Shown here in pieces: positions 1-9,031 of a stretch of 64,000 nucleotides of DNA (positions within the stretch are counted from its first letter, which is position 1; each line of letters opens with the position of its first letter). Source of the stretch: Bryobacteraceae bacterium (GTDB lineage: Bacteria > Acidobacteriota > Terriglobia > Bryobacterales > Bryobacteraceae). Below the pieces are notes generated by a model. It was given only the letters and a program-made list of their open reading frames with translations, had not been told where the DNA came from and made no database searches. The stretch is from assembly GCA_025056455.1 (NCBI GenBank), contig JANWVY010000002.1, positions 296,737-360,736 of the forward strand. The letters run 5' to 3'. A program made the position numbers and the translations under genes.

Positions 1-800
1 AAGCGATCAAACGGCATGTTCTGGTTGAAGGCGCGAATTACCCAATCGCGCCATACCCACATGTCGCGGTGACTGTCGATGTGAAAACCGTGTGTGTCCG
101 CATACCGCGCTAAATCGAGCCACTGCATGGCCATGCGCTCACCGTAATGCGGCGAGGCCAGCAGCCGGTCGACCTGCTTTTCGTAGGCGTCGGGTGATTT
201 GTCTCGCAGGAAGGCATCGATTTCGGCAGGCGTTGGCGGCAGGCCCGTGAGATCCAAACTCAACCGCCGCAACAGCGTGATGCGATCGGCTTCGGGCGAA
301 GGCGATAGACCTTCGCGCTCGAGCCGCGCCAGCACAAAGTAGTCAATGGGATTGCGGGGCCAGCGCTTGTTCTGAACCGGAGGCAACGGAGGACGTTGTG
401 GAGGCTCATAGGCCCAGTGCCCCTTGTATTCGGCACCTGCGTCGATCCAGCGTTTGATGCGTTCGATTTGCTCTTGGCTGAGAGCTTTGCCCGCAGCAGG
501 AGGAGGCATCCGGCGCGCTGGATCGGCATGCGTGATACGGGCAAACAAACGGCTTTTGGCAGCGTCCCCCGGCGTGACCACCTTGAGCGCTCCCTCTTTG
601 GTGTCGAGCCGCACGCCAGCGAACCGTTTCTTCTCATCGGGCCCGTGACAGGCAAAACAGTGATCCGAAAGAACCGGCCGGATGTCGCGGTTGAAATCGA
701 TGGTTTTGGAATCGCCCACCCCGGCCGGCGGAGCCGCGGTTGCTAGCGTGCCCAAAAGACATCCCGCGAGCGCGTAAATCCACGCTAGAAGACAGGCCAT
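1..800 (-). CDS. PSD1/planctomycete-type cytochrome c domain protein, 5' part
   Basis: Partial gene: 266 N-terminal codons are visible and the rest lies beyond the left edge. Translation from the ATG at 800-798 gives a hydrophobic signal-like N-terminus, then a class I haem motif (HCFACHGP at about residues 49-56) followed by RMPPP, typical of the planctomycete cytochrome c domain. After about residue 130 comes the DUF1549 signature (NPIDYFVLARLEREG, then LTGLPPTPAEI and ERMAMQWLDLARYADTHG). The family is common in Planctomycetes and Solibacteres and normally continues into DUF1553; its biochemical role is unsettled, with links to polysaccharide use and electron transfer. The protein is probably exported. 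A TAAGCT box lies 8 nt before the start, with no clear Shine-Dalgarno. Confidence 0.88.
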   Translation of the reverse strand, partial: MACLLAWIYALAGCLLGTLATAAPPAGVGDSKTIDFNRDIRPVLSDHCFACHGPDEKKRFAGVRLDTKEGALKVVTPGDAAKSRLFARITHADPARRMPPPAAGKALSQEQIERIKRWIDAGAEYKGHWAYEPPQRPPLPPVQNKRWPRNPIDYFVLARLEREGLSPSPEADRITLLRRLSLDLTGLPPTPAEIDAFLRDKSPDAYEKQVDRLLASPHYGERMAMQWLDLARYADTHGFHIDSHRDMWVWRDWVIRAFNQNMPFDR

Positions 801-999
801 CAGTGACCAGCTTAATTCAACTCCCTGCACTCCGGCGACCCAAGCGAATGCAAGCGGATCGAAAATCAGCGACCAAATACCATTCCCTCGAGGGCGGCAA
901 AATGAGTGGCTGTCCGGCCTTGCGCCGGTCCCGCCACGCCACCAAAACTAAAAGCCTCGTGGTAGAACGCGCCCGCCTCTGGCCCGCCCGGGCCGGGTC
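801..999. other. intergenic region with no recognisable gene
   Basis: Spacer between two minus-strand genes. It holds a GC-rich palindromic patch near 980-995 (GCCCGCCCGGGCCGGG) that could fold and help end transcription of the upstream metallopeptidase gene, but no T-tract follows it on either strand. No supportable coding sequence was found. Confidence 0.4.
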
Positions 1000-2226
1000 T
1001 CAAAAGCCAAGAGCTTTCTCCACCTCCGCTGTGTAACGGCTGAGCTCAGAAGGATTCCGCAACAGGTTCCAGAGCCCGACATTGGCGTTCAACTCGAGCA
1101 GCTTCTCTGCCGCCACGTAGGCGTAAGCGTAGGCCAGGCGAGCATGCCCGGCACTAAAGCGGGAAAACGACGTCCCAAGCTCGGCCAGCCGGGGCAGCTG
1201 CCTGGCTTTTAAAAGCGCCAAGACTACGGCTCTCTGCTCGGGATCCAGAGTTTCCCCAGAAAATTTCTGCGCCAGGCCTTCTTGAAGCCAGGCGGGCCAG
1301 GCCCCGAGTTCGGCCAGACACGCGTGCACCAGCTCGTGCGCGAACACTTGGCGCAAGGCCTCAGTCACCTTCGGCGCCTCCATCACTGGAACATGAATGC
1401 GGCCGTCATACATCCCTCCGCTCCATTCGGCGGCAGCAGTACTTTGCAAATAAGTTTCGCGCCGCTGTGCAATCGCGGTGAGCCTTTCCGTTCCCCGGCA
1501 GCCAAGCTGGGCCGAAATGCGAGTGTACTCTTGATCGAGTACCTCTACCATGGCCCGCGCCAGCTCTGCGCTCACACTGCCCCGTTCATAGCGGAGGACA
1601 ACCCGCACGCCACTCATCCGTTCCGAGCCTTTGTCAGCCTCTTTTTCGCGCAGAGCGCGCTTGAGCAGTTGCTCCACACCGGGGTGAGGCTCTAGGTTCA
1701 GCGATTCGCGAAAAGCCAAAATGGCGCGCTCGAGCTCATCGCTCTGAAAGTAGGCTAGCCCGGCCACGGCCCATAGGTAAGCATTGCGCGGCCTTTTCTT
1801 AAGCTCCACATCCAACATGCGCAGCGCCTCAGCCGGTTGCTTGGCTTGAATCTGTTCAAGGGCCTTCCGAGCGGGATGGTCCTTCTGCGCCGGTTGCAGG
1901 ATGCTGGCCGCCGGTACCTTGACCTCTGACGGGTTTCGAGCCCCAGCATCGAAACCCTGCGCGCGGCGCCGCGCTTGCTCAAACGAACCATCGCCTCGCA
2001 GCAGGGAAGCAGGAACATACCCGCTGACCTCTACGCCGACGAGCTTGGCCACGATCTTGTAACATCGGCCCGCACCGCCCGAAATCGCGCTGCGAATTTC
2101 GACCTGCTGGCCAGCTGGCAACCGCGCAATCTCCCGATCCTCCGTCTCGCAGCCGCTGCGCAGAGGAGCCTCCACAGAGAGCGTAGCTGCAGTCCACGCC
2201 AATCCCAACCACCAGGGCGCCGCCAT
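1000..2226 (-). CDS. TPR-containing gluzincin-type metallopeptidase (peptidase MA-like)
   Basis: A 408-aa protein. An N-terminal signal-like segment (about residues 1-20) is followed by an SH3-like stretch (about 25-80, ending GYVPASLL). TPR-like helices span about 115-185 (LWAVAGLAYFQSDELERAILAFRES). A C-terminal zinc-protease domain carries HELVH near residue 300 and, downstream, WLQEGLAQ, which fits an HExxH...E gluzincin such as the peptidase MA family. It is probably secreted and anchored or scaffolded through its TPRs. Substrate is unknown. The ATG at 2226 is preceded by TAGGAT 6 nt upstream and no Shine-Dalgarno, so a leaderless transcript is possible. The gene is separated by 199 bp from the next minus-strand gene. 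Confidence 0.82.
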   Translation of the reverse strand: MAAPWWLGLAWTAATLSVEAPLRSGCETEDREIARLPAGQQVEIRSAISGGAGRCYKIVAKLVGVEVSGYVPASLLRGDGSFEQARRRAQGFDAGARNPSEVKVPAASILQPAQKDHPARKALEQIQAKQPAEALRMLDVELKKRPRNAYLWAVAGLAYFQSDELERAILAFRESLNLEPHPGVEQLLKRALREKEADKGSERMSGVRVVLRYERGSVSAELARAMVEVLDQEYTRISAQLGCRGTERLTAIAQRRETYLQSTAAAEWSGGMYDGRIHVPVMEAPKVTEALRQVFAHELVHACLAELGAWPAWLQEGLAQKFSGETLDPEQRAVVLALLKARQLPRLAELGTSFSRFSAGHARLAYAYAYVAAEKLLELNANVGLWNLLRNPSELSRYTAEVEKALGF

Positions 2227-2364
2227 AGCTGAATCCTACGGCGGAAAATGCGCGACTGTCGCTCCGTTGAAAGCCTGAGTTCGCAGCCTGTTTCTGAATT
2301 TCTAAGGCGCGAAAGCTCCGGCCCTTCCCGAAACTGGAGGGTTGGATGTTACCCTTAACGTGAT

Positions 2365-3399
2365 ATGTCTCAACCGGCCAGCCGCCGTTTGCTCATTCGC
2401 GCGGCTGGCGCGGTTTTCGCGCTCAGCAAGGAGCTCGCTGCTTTGCAAATCAACCGCAAACCAACCGCGCTGGTCGCCGATAGCCTCTGCAAGGAACACG
2501 ATCCCGGTCCCGCCCACCCGGAAAAGCCAGAGCGCTGGGACGTTATCTGGACTGCGCTTGATCAAAGCGGCCTTCGAAAAAAGCTGCTTGCGCTTGAGTC
2601 GCGTCACGCCACCGAAGAGGAAATCGCCACCTGCCACACGCGCCACTACATCGCGCAGGCGCGGCGCGAAATCACCTCCGGAGCGCGCCAGCTCAGCACG
2701 GGCGACACCTCGGTGAACCGCCGCTCTTGGGACGCTGCGCTCCGCGCCACCGGCGGCGTGCTCCAGGCGGTTGACGCCGTAATGCAAGATCAAGCAAAAA
2801 ACGCCTTCTGCCTGGTGCGCCCTCCCGGACACCACGCGACGCCCGAACGCGGCATGGGCTTTTGCATCTTCAATTCGGTCGCCATCGCCGCCCGCTACGC
2901 CCAGCGAAAGCATGGCGCCGATCGCGTCTTAATTGTTGATTGGGATGTGCACCACGGCAACGGCACGCAGGATATTTTTTATACCGACGGCAGCGTCTTG
3001 TTCTTCAGCACGCACCAGCATCCTTGGTATCCCGGAACAGGCTTGGCCAGCGAAACCGGCGAGGGCAAAGGGAAAGGCAAAATCATCAACCGGCCTTTGC
3101 CGGCGGGTTCCGGGCGGGAAGAGATCCTAGGGGCTTTTCGCGAGGCTCTGCTGCCCGCCGCGAACGCCTTTCAGCCAGCGCTGGTGCTTGTCTCGGCGGG
3201 CTTTGATTCGAAATTGGGTGATCCCCTCGGCAGGTTCCGCCTCCTGGACGAAGATTTCCGCGAACTGACGCGGCTGCTGCTGGAAATCGCCGATAAACAC
3301 TGCCAGGGACGCCTGGTGTCGGTGCTCGAAGGGGGCTACAACTTGAACGGAATTGGCTCAGCGGTCACAGCGCACGTCAAAACGCTCGAGCAAGCTTAG
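2365..3399 (+). CDS. histone deacetylase family protein (acetoin utilization/acetylpolyamine amidohydrolase type)
   Basis: A 344-aa zinc hydrolase of the arginase/deacetylase fold. Landmarks in order: HPEKPERW (about 53-60), RPPGHHA (catalytic His-His, about 152-158), DWDVHHGNGTQDIF (metal-binding Asp/His, about 192-205), SAGFDSKLGDPLG (second metal Asp) and a C-terminal LEGGYN. All key residues are present. The family deacetylates acetyl-lysine, acetylpolyamines or similar amides. The N-terminus reads SRRLLIRAAGAVFAL, which resembles a twin-arginine signal; if it works, this member would be exported, unlike most of the family. Start at ATG 2365. It faces the next minus-strand gene, ending 1 nt from it. 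Confidence 0.88.
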   Translation: MSQPASRRLLIRAAGAVFALSKELAALQINRKPTALVADSLCKEHDPGPAHPEKPERWDVIWTALDQSGLRKKLLALESRHATEEEIATCHTRHYIAQARREITSGARQLSTGDTSVNRRSWDAALRATGGVLQAVDAVMQDQAKNAFCLVRPPGHHATPERGMGFCIFNSVAIAARYAQRKHGADRVLIVDWDVHHGNGTQDIFYTDGSVLFFSTHQHPWYPGTGLASETGEGKGKGKIINRPLPAGSGREEILGAFREALLPAANAFQPALVLVSAGFDSKLGDPLGRFRLLDEDFRELTRLLLEIADKHCQGRLVSVLEGGYNLNGIGSAVTAHVKTLEQA

Positions 3400-3400
3400 G

Positions 3401-3850
3401 TTACTTTACCGACGAACCGTCCCAGCGGTGCTCCGGATCCGGCACGAACGTGACTGCTCCGAAAGATGCATTCGTCACCAGCCACCCTCCGGGAATCGCA
3501 GTCCGATAAAGGGGGAGTCCGTGGTTGCTTGAAAGCGGTTCGAAGCGGAGCTTGAAATCCTTTCGCGTGGCCTCTCGATTTTCGACTGTGCCTTCGGCTT
3601 GGTCCCTGGCGCCAGCGGCCGTGGCAACTTCGGCAGCTCCCCCTAGAGCCGTCAAAGCCCCTTTCACATGCTCGGCTTGAGCCTGATAGCGCTCCATCAG
3701 ATAAACGAAACGCACGAAGTCGCCGTCAAACTCCACTTTGTCCAGGATGGCGCCGTAGGGGATGGTAGCAGGCGGGTCATTGGTGGGCTGCCCGGTGCGA
3801 GGATTCAGTTTTCGGGCTTCCACCGATTTGCTGAGCTCGTACTTCGACAT
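3401..3850 (-). CDS. hypothetical protein, 149 aa
   Basis: Not recognised. Start chosen at ATG 3850 because GGGAG lies 8 nt upstream; an in-frame start 33 nt earlier lacks one. The protein has no signal peptide or membrane segment. The middle (about residues 28-55, TIPYGAILDKVEFDGDFVRF) looks like an SH3-type beta strand set, followed by an Ala-rich helical stretch (about 60-85) and a Trp/Pro-rich C-terminus (FVPDPEHRWDG). It is probably a small cytoplasmic protein. The stop codon is 1 nt beyond the end of the convergent deacetylase gene. Confidence 0.7.
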   Translation of the reverse strand: MSKYELSKSVEARKLNPRTGQPTNDPPATIPYGAILDKVEFDGDFVRFVYLMERYQAQAEHVKGALTALGGAAEVATAAGARDQAEGTVENREATRKDFKLRFEPLSSNHGLPLYRTAIPGGWLVTNASFGAVTFVPDPEHRWDGSSVK

Positions 3851-3915
3851 GCGACAATCTCCCGATCCTGTGGTTTTTGTCAAACCGAATCAAGCCTGAG
3901 CTAGGAGCGGCGCCA

Positions 3916-4200
3916 TTAAGTCGGCGAAACCAAAAGCTGGTTCACCACCTTTTTGACGCCTTTGACTTTCGAGGCCAAGTTTTCGGCCTTTTTCTTCGCT
4001 TTTTCGGTGCGCACCTTCCCCATTAGGGTGACCACACCCTGTTCCACCTTCACTTCGATCGCGCCACCCTTGACGTCGGGGTTGCTGGCCAAACGCAACC
4101 GCACCTGATCATAAATCCGATCATCTTCAGGATTTCCTTGAGCCAAAGCGAAACAACTGAAAACCAGACCGAGAATGAAGACAATGGCGACCCTTCGCAT
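3916..4200 (-). CDS. BON-domain exported protein
   Basis: A 94-aa protein with a signal peptide (residues 1-20, cleavage near ALAQ-G) and a single BON domain (about 25-92: DRIYDQVRLRLASNPDV, then VEQGVVTLMGKVRTEKAKKKA and GVKKVVNQL). BON domains occur in OsmY-like periplasmic stress proteins and are thought to bind phospholipid or the envelope. A TAGACT -10-like box on the minus strand at 4228-4233 and a GGAG motif upstream of the ATG support this start. It is transcribed divergently from the polysaccharide operon. Confidence 0.85.
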   Translation of the reverse strand: MRRVAIVFILGLVFSCFALAQGNPEDDRIYDQVRLRLASNPDVKGGAIEVKVEQGVVTLMGKVRTEKAKKKAENLASKVKGVKKVVNQLLVSPT

Positions 4201-4281
4201 GGAAAACCAAGCGCTCCTGCTTTTGTCAGTCTAACGCAACATGCTAGACTCAAGCCGAGGGAGCCTCAAAAAAACAATACC

Positions 4282-6141
4282 TTGTGCGGCATCGCCGGAT
4301 TCACGACGCTGGATCAAGCAGCGCCAGGAGAAGTCATCCATTCCTTGCTCCAATCCATTGTTCACCGCGGTCCGGATCAGCAGGGGGTTTTCTCCTCCCG
4401 CTGGATCTCGATGGGCGCTGTCCGGTTGAGTATTATTGACCTCCAAGGCGGCAACCAACCCGTCTCATCCGACGACGGCGATACCGTCCTGGTTTTTAAC
4501 GGCGAAATCTACAATCATGCTGCTTTGCGCCAGGAACTGGAGGCGCTCGGGCACCGGTTTCGCAGCCGCTGCGACTCCGAGGTCGTGTTGCGCGCTTTTT
4601 TGCAGTGGGACACGGAATGCTTTGCCAAATTTCGCGGGATGTTTGCCCTCGCCTTGTGGCAGGATTCAGCGCGCCGGCTCTTGCTTGCCCGCGATCGTCT
4701 GGGAATCAAACCCCTCTATGTTTACCGCCACGGACGCGACCTTCATTTTGGCTCGGAATTAAAAGCAATTCTTGGGCACCCTCATGCGCCGCGGCAACTC
4801 CATACCGAGGCTCTGCAATACTATCTGTCTCTCAACTACGTTCCTTTTCCCTACACCCTGGTGCGCGGGATTGAAAAGCTCCAACCAGGATCCTGGCTCG
4901 AGTGGCGTGACGGCACGCTGCGAAGCGCCCCTTATTGGAAGCTGGAATTCCGAGAGCGACAGCAAAGTTTGGAGGACGCCAAAGAAGAGCTCCATGGCCT
5001 GCTCCGCGATTCCGTTCGCGAGCACTTGATCTCGGATGTGCCACTTGGCGTTTGGGCAAGTGGCGGAATGGACTCCTCCACCATCTTGCACTATGCCGCG
5101 CAGCAGGTACCAAAACTCAAAACCTTTTCTGTTTCCTTCCAAGGCCGCAGTTTCGATGAAAGCCGGTATTTCCGGGAGGTAGCCCAATTCTATGGCGCCG
5201 AACATCACGAGCTTGATCTGAATCCTTCCCTGAAGCTGTGCGACGCCATCGAGCAGATTCCTTATTATGCGGATGAACCAAGCGCCGACGCCGGAGCGCT
5301 GCCCGTGTGGTTTCTTTCGCAGATGACCCGCCAGTCGGTGAAAGTCGCTTTGAGCGGCGAGGGTGCCGACGAGCTCTTTGGCGGCTACTACACCTACTTG
5401 GCCGACCAGTATGCGCGGGTCCTCCGACAAACGCCGGCAGCGCTGCGCCGTGCCGGCCTGGCCATGCTCCAGTGGCTTCCAGTCTCGGATGAAAAAATTA
5501 GCTTCGAATACAAGGCCAAGCGCCTTCTCGCCGGCTCGCTGTTATCGCCCGAAGCGGCGCATTTTTACTGGAACGGAACCTTTAGCGCGAAGGAACGAGC
5601 CAAGCTACTAAAAAATGGCGCCCGCCCCGTGAGCCTTGAGGCGCTTGTGCCCGAGGCGGCGCGGCAGGCGGGATTTCTCAACCGGTATTTGTGGACCGAT
5701 CAGCTTTGCTACCTTCCGGATGACATCCTCTCAAAGTGTGACCGGATGAGCATGGCGCACTCGCTTGAGGTGCGCCCGCCCTTCCTCGACCATCGCATCG
5801 TGGAATTCGCCGCTTCGCTTCCAGAAAAAATGAAAGTGAGAGGGTCAAAACTAAAAGTCATTTTGCGAGAGTTAATGCGGGATCAATTACCCCCCTCCGT
5901 GCTCAACCGCAAAAAAGAGGGTTTTGATATCCCCACGCATGAATGGTTTCGCGGACCGCTGCGGAATATGCTGTTCGATATAGTGAATCAAAAAGCGGTT
6001 TCCGAGGCAGGTTGTTTTCACTGGCCAGAGATCGAACGCCTGTTGCGCCTACACCAGGACCGCAAGGCCAACCTGGGCTATCACCTCTGGGGTTTATTGA
6101 TCCTCTTTCTTTGGATTCGAACATGGGCCATTCGTCCCTAA
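4282..6141 (+). CDS. asnB: asparagine synthase (glutamine-hydrolysing) family amidotransferase
   Basis: A 619-aa AsnB-type enzyme: an N-terminal Ntn glutaminase domain (about 1-210) and a synthetase PP-loop domain (SGGMDSS near 258; LSGEGADELFGGY near 355). The nucleophile must be Cys directly after the initiator Met, so the start is the TTG at 4282 (TTG TGC GGC), giving MCGIAGF. An upstream in-frame ATG at 4138 would bury the Cys at position 50. A TAGACT -10-like box at 4245-4250 leaves a short leader. The enzyme transfers glutamine ammonia to a carboxyl group. First in an operon with two glycosyltransferases and an ABC-2 permease, it may amidate a sugar or peptide of a surface polymer, not only make asparagine. 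It overlaps the next gene by 19 nt. Confidence 0.92.
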   Translation: MCGIAGFTTLDQAAPGEVIHSLLQSIVHRGPDQQGVFSSRWISMGAVRLSIIDLQGGNQPVSSDDGDTVLVFNGEIYNHAALRQELEALGHRFRSRCDSEVVLRAFLQWDTECFAKFRGMFALALWQDSARRLLLARDRLGIKPLYVYRHGRDLHFGSELKAILGHPHAPRQLHTEALQYYLSLNYVPFPYTLVRGIEKLQPGSWLEWRDGTLRSAPYWKLEFRERQQSLEDAKEELHGLLRDSVREHLISDVPLGVWASGGMDSSTILHYAAQQVPKLKTFSVSFQGRSFDESRYFREVAQFYGAEHHELDLNPSLKLCDAIEQIPYYADEPSADAGALPVWFLSQMTRQSVKVALSGEGADELFGGYYTYLADQYARVLRQTPAALRRAGLAMLQWLPVSDEKISFEYKAKRLLAGSLLSPEAAHFYWNGTFSAKERAKLLKNGARPVSLEALVPEAARQAGFLNRYLWTDQLCYLPDDILSKCDRMSMAHSLEVRPPFLDHRIVEFAASLPEKMKVRGSKLKVILRELMRDQLPPSVLNRKKEGFDIPTHEWFRGPLRNMLFDIVNQKAVSEAGCFHWPEIERLLRLHQDRKANLGYHLWGLLILFLWIRTWAIRP

Positions 6142-7904
6142 TCGTGATTCTGACGGCGGCTGCCGTCTTCTTAGGCTGCATTGTCAGCCCTCCTGGCCTC
6201 ATGGATGATGTCGATGCTGTACAGGCCCAGATTGCCCGCAACATGCTCGAATCCGGCGACTGGGTGACGGCGCGGCTCAACGGCGTGCCCTATTTGGAAA
6301 AGCCGCCGCTCATTTACTGGATGATGGCCGCCAGTTATTTGCTTTTTGGCGTGCATGACTGGGCGGCGCGGATCCCGCTCGCTGTGAGCGTCGTGCTGCT
6401 GTGCTGGGTGACCTTGCGTTTTGGCCAGTGGGCGTTTGATGCCCGTACCGGCTTCTATGCCGGTCTTGTGCTTTCCACAAGCGTCGGGCTATGGCTGTTC
6501 ACCCGGATTCAGATTCCCGATGCCATTCTCACGCTCACCATTACGCTCGCTTTGTGGTCCTTTCTGCGAAGCCTCGAAGAAGGTGGCTGGCTGTGGCCAA
6601 GTCTGCTCGGAGTGAATCTCGGGCTCGGGCTTTTACTCAAGGGGTTGATCGCCATCCTCTTCCCCGCCGGCGCGGCCTTGCTCTATCTCGGCTTGACGCG
6701 CCAGCTTCTAGCTGCCGAAACCTGGCGCAGATTGAAGCCGCTCTGGGGGCTCACCCTGGCTCTCCTCATTGCCGCACCCTGGCATGTCCTGGCGACGCTT
6801 GCCAATCCCCCCTACCTGGACTTTACGCTCAAAAGCGAGCCGGGCCAGTATCGCGGTTTCTTCTGGTTTTATTTCCTCAACGAACACCTTTTCCGCTTCC
6901 TCAACCTGCGCTACCCGCGCGACTACAACACGGTGCCCCGGCTAGCCTTTTGGTTCTTACACTTGGTGTGGCTGTTTCCGTGGAGCGCTTTTTTGCAAGG
7001 AGTTCCCCAGCTTAGTTTCAAGCCCGAGGACCGCGCCGGGCGCACGCGGCTGCTCGCCTTGTGCTGGATTGGATTCATCCTCGTATTTTTCACCTTCTCA
7101 ACCACGCAAGAATACTACTCCATGCCAAGCTATCCGGCTTTTGCTTTACTGCTGGCCTCAGCCATGTCGGCCGGAGGACTTTGGGCGCTTCGAGCCAGGC
7201 TGTTGCTCACTCTGGTCACAGGCCTCGCTGCGCTGACGGCGGGCGCGCTGCTGGTTCATGTTCGTGACCTGCCAGCAGCGGGCGATATCTCCCAAGCGCT
7301 GACACAGAACCCCGAAGCTTACACCTTGTCACTCGGACATCTAGGTGACCTTACGGTAGCCTCGTTTGCCTACTTGCGCCTCCCTCTTGCCATCGCAGGG
7401 ATTGCTTTCCTAGTCGGGTCCTTCGGCGGATGGCTGTTTCGCTCCCCACATCGCGCCTATCTCAGCTACGTCCTCATGATGGTCTTGTTTTTTCATGCCG
7501 GGCGGCTGGCCTTGGTGGCGTTTGATCCGTATCTGGGCTCCCGCGTTCTGGCCGAGGCTTACCGCAAGGCCGAACCCGGCCAGCTGATCGTCGACGACCA
7601 GTACTACGCCTTCTCCTCCGTGTTCTTTTATGCCAACACCACCGCCTTGCTGCTCAATGGCCGCGTGAACAACCTCGAGTATGGTTCCTATGCACCCGGC
7701 GCACCCAACGTCTTCATCGACGATCAAACCTTCGCACGGCTGTGGAGTGGCAGCGAGCGGAAATACCTGCTGGTGGAGGCGCCCGCGCTTGGCCGCATCG
7801 AGAAGCTGGTAGGTCGCGAAATGCTTTACGAGGTCAAAAAGAGCGGCGGGAAGTTCTTACTCACCAATCAGCCGGTCGCGCAAAAGTCTGCCCAGGTTTT
7901 TTAA
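6123..7904 (+). CDS. glycosyltransferase family 39 (ArnT/PMT-like) integral membrane protein
   Basis: A 593-aa polytopic membrane protein. The first hydrophobic segment is followed by the periplasmic loop signature of GT-C enzymes (DDVDAVQAQIARNMLESGDW, then LNGVPYLEKPPLIYWM), as in ArnT-type lipid-linked sugar transferases. About ten to twelve hydrophobic helices follow, with a soluble C-terminal domain after residue 480. It would use a polyprenyl-phosphate sugar and act on the periplasmic side. The ATG at 6123 is chosen because it places the GT39 start correctly and overlaps the asnB-like stop by 19 nt, indicating translational coupling. The next gene begins on the base directly after its stop codon. 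Confidence 0.88.
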   Translation: MGHSSLIVILTAAAVFLGCIVSPPGLMDDVDAVQAQIARNMLESGDWVTARLNGVPYLEKPPLIYWMMAASYLLFGVHDWAARIPLAVSVVLLCWVTLRFGQWAFDARTGFYAGLVLSTSVGLWLFTRIQIPDAILTLTITLALWSFLRSLEEGGWLWPSLLGVNLGLGLLLKGLIAILFPAGAALLYLGLTRQLLAAETWRRLKPLWGLTLALLIAAPWHVLATLANPPYLDFTLKSEPGQYRGFFWFYFLNEHLFRFLNLRYPRDYNTVPRLAFWFLHLVWLFPWSAFLQGVPQLSFKPEDRAGRTRLLALCWIGFILVFFTFSTTQEYYSMPSYPAFALLLASAMSAGGLWALRARLLLTLVTGLAALTAGALLVHVRDLPAAGDISQALTQNPEAYTLSLGHLGDLTVASFAYLRLPLAIAGIAFLVGSFGGWLFRSPHRAYLSYVLMMVLFFHAGRLALVAFDPYLGSRVLAEAYRKAEPGQLIVDDQYYAFSSVFFYANTTALLLNGRVNNLEYGSYAPGAPNVFIDDQTFARLWSGSERKYLLVEAPALGRIEKLVGREMLYEVKKSGGKFLLTNQPVAQKSAQVF

Positions 7905-9020
7905 ATGCGCATCATGATCGACGCCACGCCGCTTTTGCTCCGCAGCGCGGGGGTAAAGGGCCACATCTACTACTGGCTCGAGGCCCTGCGACGGCTGGCA
8001 GGTCACCAGATGATTCGCGCCTTTCCCTTCATCCAACGAACCGCCGGCTTAGACCACGAACGTTCGATTTTCTCACCCTGGACCACATATCCGCGGCTAG
8101 CCGCACTCTATGGCGTGAACTGGCTTGGCAGTCCAGCTCTTGATCTGTGCCTCAAAGGCTGTGACGTCTTCCACGCCTCGAATCAAGTGCGGCACCCTCC
8201 GCGCAAAGCCAAACTCACCGCCACCATCTTCGACCTTACAACCACCAAACTGCCCGAGATGCACACCGCGGCCAACGTCCAAGCGGATGCCTGGTTCGCC
8301 GAAAGAATTCTCAAAAAAGCGGACGGTCTGATCGCCATCTCAGAGTCAACGCGGCAAGACGCCATAGAGCTGCTCGGAATCCCCGAAGAAAAAATTGAGA
8401 CGGTGCCCTGCGGCGTCTCCGAGGCTTACTTTCATGTGCCGGTGGCAGACGTGCTTGAGGTGAAAGAGCTGTACCAGTTGTCGAAACCCTATGCGCTTTC
8501 CGTTGGCACAGTGGAGCCGCGAAAGAATCTCGACCGTCTTCTTGACGCCTGGCTGGGACTCGAGCCCGATCTCCGCCAGCACCATGAGCTCGTGCTAGCC
8601 GGACCGCCAGGCTGGAAATCGGAAAATACCTTGCGACGTATCGCCGGAGCGCCGGAAGGCGTTCGCTATTTGGGTTACGTTCCGGAACAGTTTCTGCCTG
8701 CGCTCACAGCCGGGGCCGTCCTTCTTGCCTATCCTTCGTTATATGAAGGGTTTGGTCTCCCGCTAGCTCAAGCCATGGCGGCCGGCGTCGCCACCATTAC
8801 TTCGAACGTCTCCTCCATGCCCGAGGTCGCCGGCGACGGCGCCGTCCTGGTCGACCCATTCAGCGTCACCGAAATCCGGACGGCCCTCACCCGGTTGTTA
8901 GAAAATCCGACCTTACGCGAACGGCTTGCAGCGCGCGGCCGCGAGCGCGCCCAAAACTACCGCTGGCAGCGCGTCGCCCGCCGTAGCTTGCTTTTTTTCG
9001 AACGGATCGCAGGAAGTTAG
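7905..9020 (+). CDS. glycosyltransferase family 4 (group 1)
   Basis: A 371-aa GT-B enzyme. The C-terminal Rossmann half has SVGTVEPRKNLDRLLDAW (about 199-216) and the nucleotide-sugar signature SLYEGFGLPLAQAMAAG (about 278-294), where the EX7E pair is visible. The N-terminal acceptor half begins MRIMIDATPLLL. The start codon directly abuts the stop of the GT39 gene (TAA then ATG). It probably adds a sugar to a lipid-linked intermediate in the cytoplasm. Context (amidotransferase, GT39, ABC-2 permease) points to assembly and export of a surface glycan; the sugar and acceptor cannot be read from the sequence. Confidence 0.9.
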   Translation: MRIMIDATPLLLRSAGVKGHIYYWLEALRRLAGHQMIRAFPFIQRTAGLDHERSIFSPWTTYPRLAALYGVNWLGSPALDLCLKGCDVFHASNQVRHPPRKAKLTATIFDLTTTKLPEMHTAANVQADAWFAERILKKADGLIAISESTRQDAIELLGIPEEKIETVPCGVSEAYFHVPVADVLEVKELYQLSKPYALSVGTVEPRKNLDRLLDAWLGLEPDLRQHHELVLAGPPGWKSENTLRRIAGAPEGVRYLGYVPEQFLPALTAGAVLLAYPSLYEGFGLPLAQAMAAGVATITSNVSSMPEVAGDGAVLVDPFSVTEIRTALTRLLENPTLRERLAARGRERAQNYRWQRVARRSLLFFERIAGS

Positions 9021-9031
9021 AATAAAAAATT

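Noticed and set aside
980-995. GC palindrome as an intrinsic terminator
   Set aside because: No T-run follows on either strand and the stem is short.
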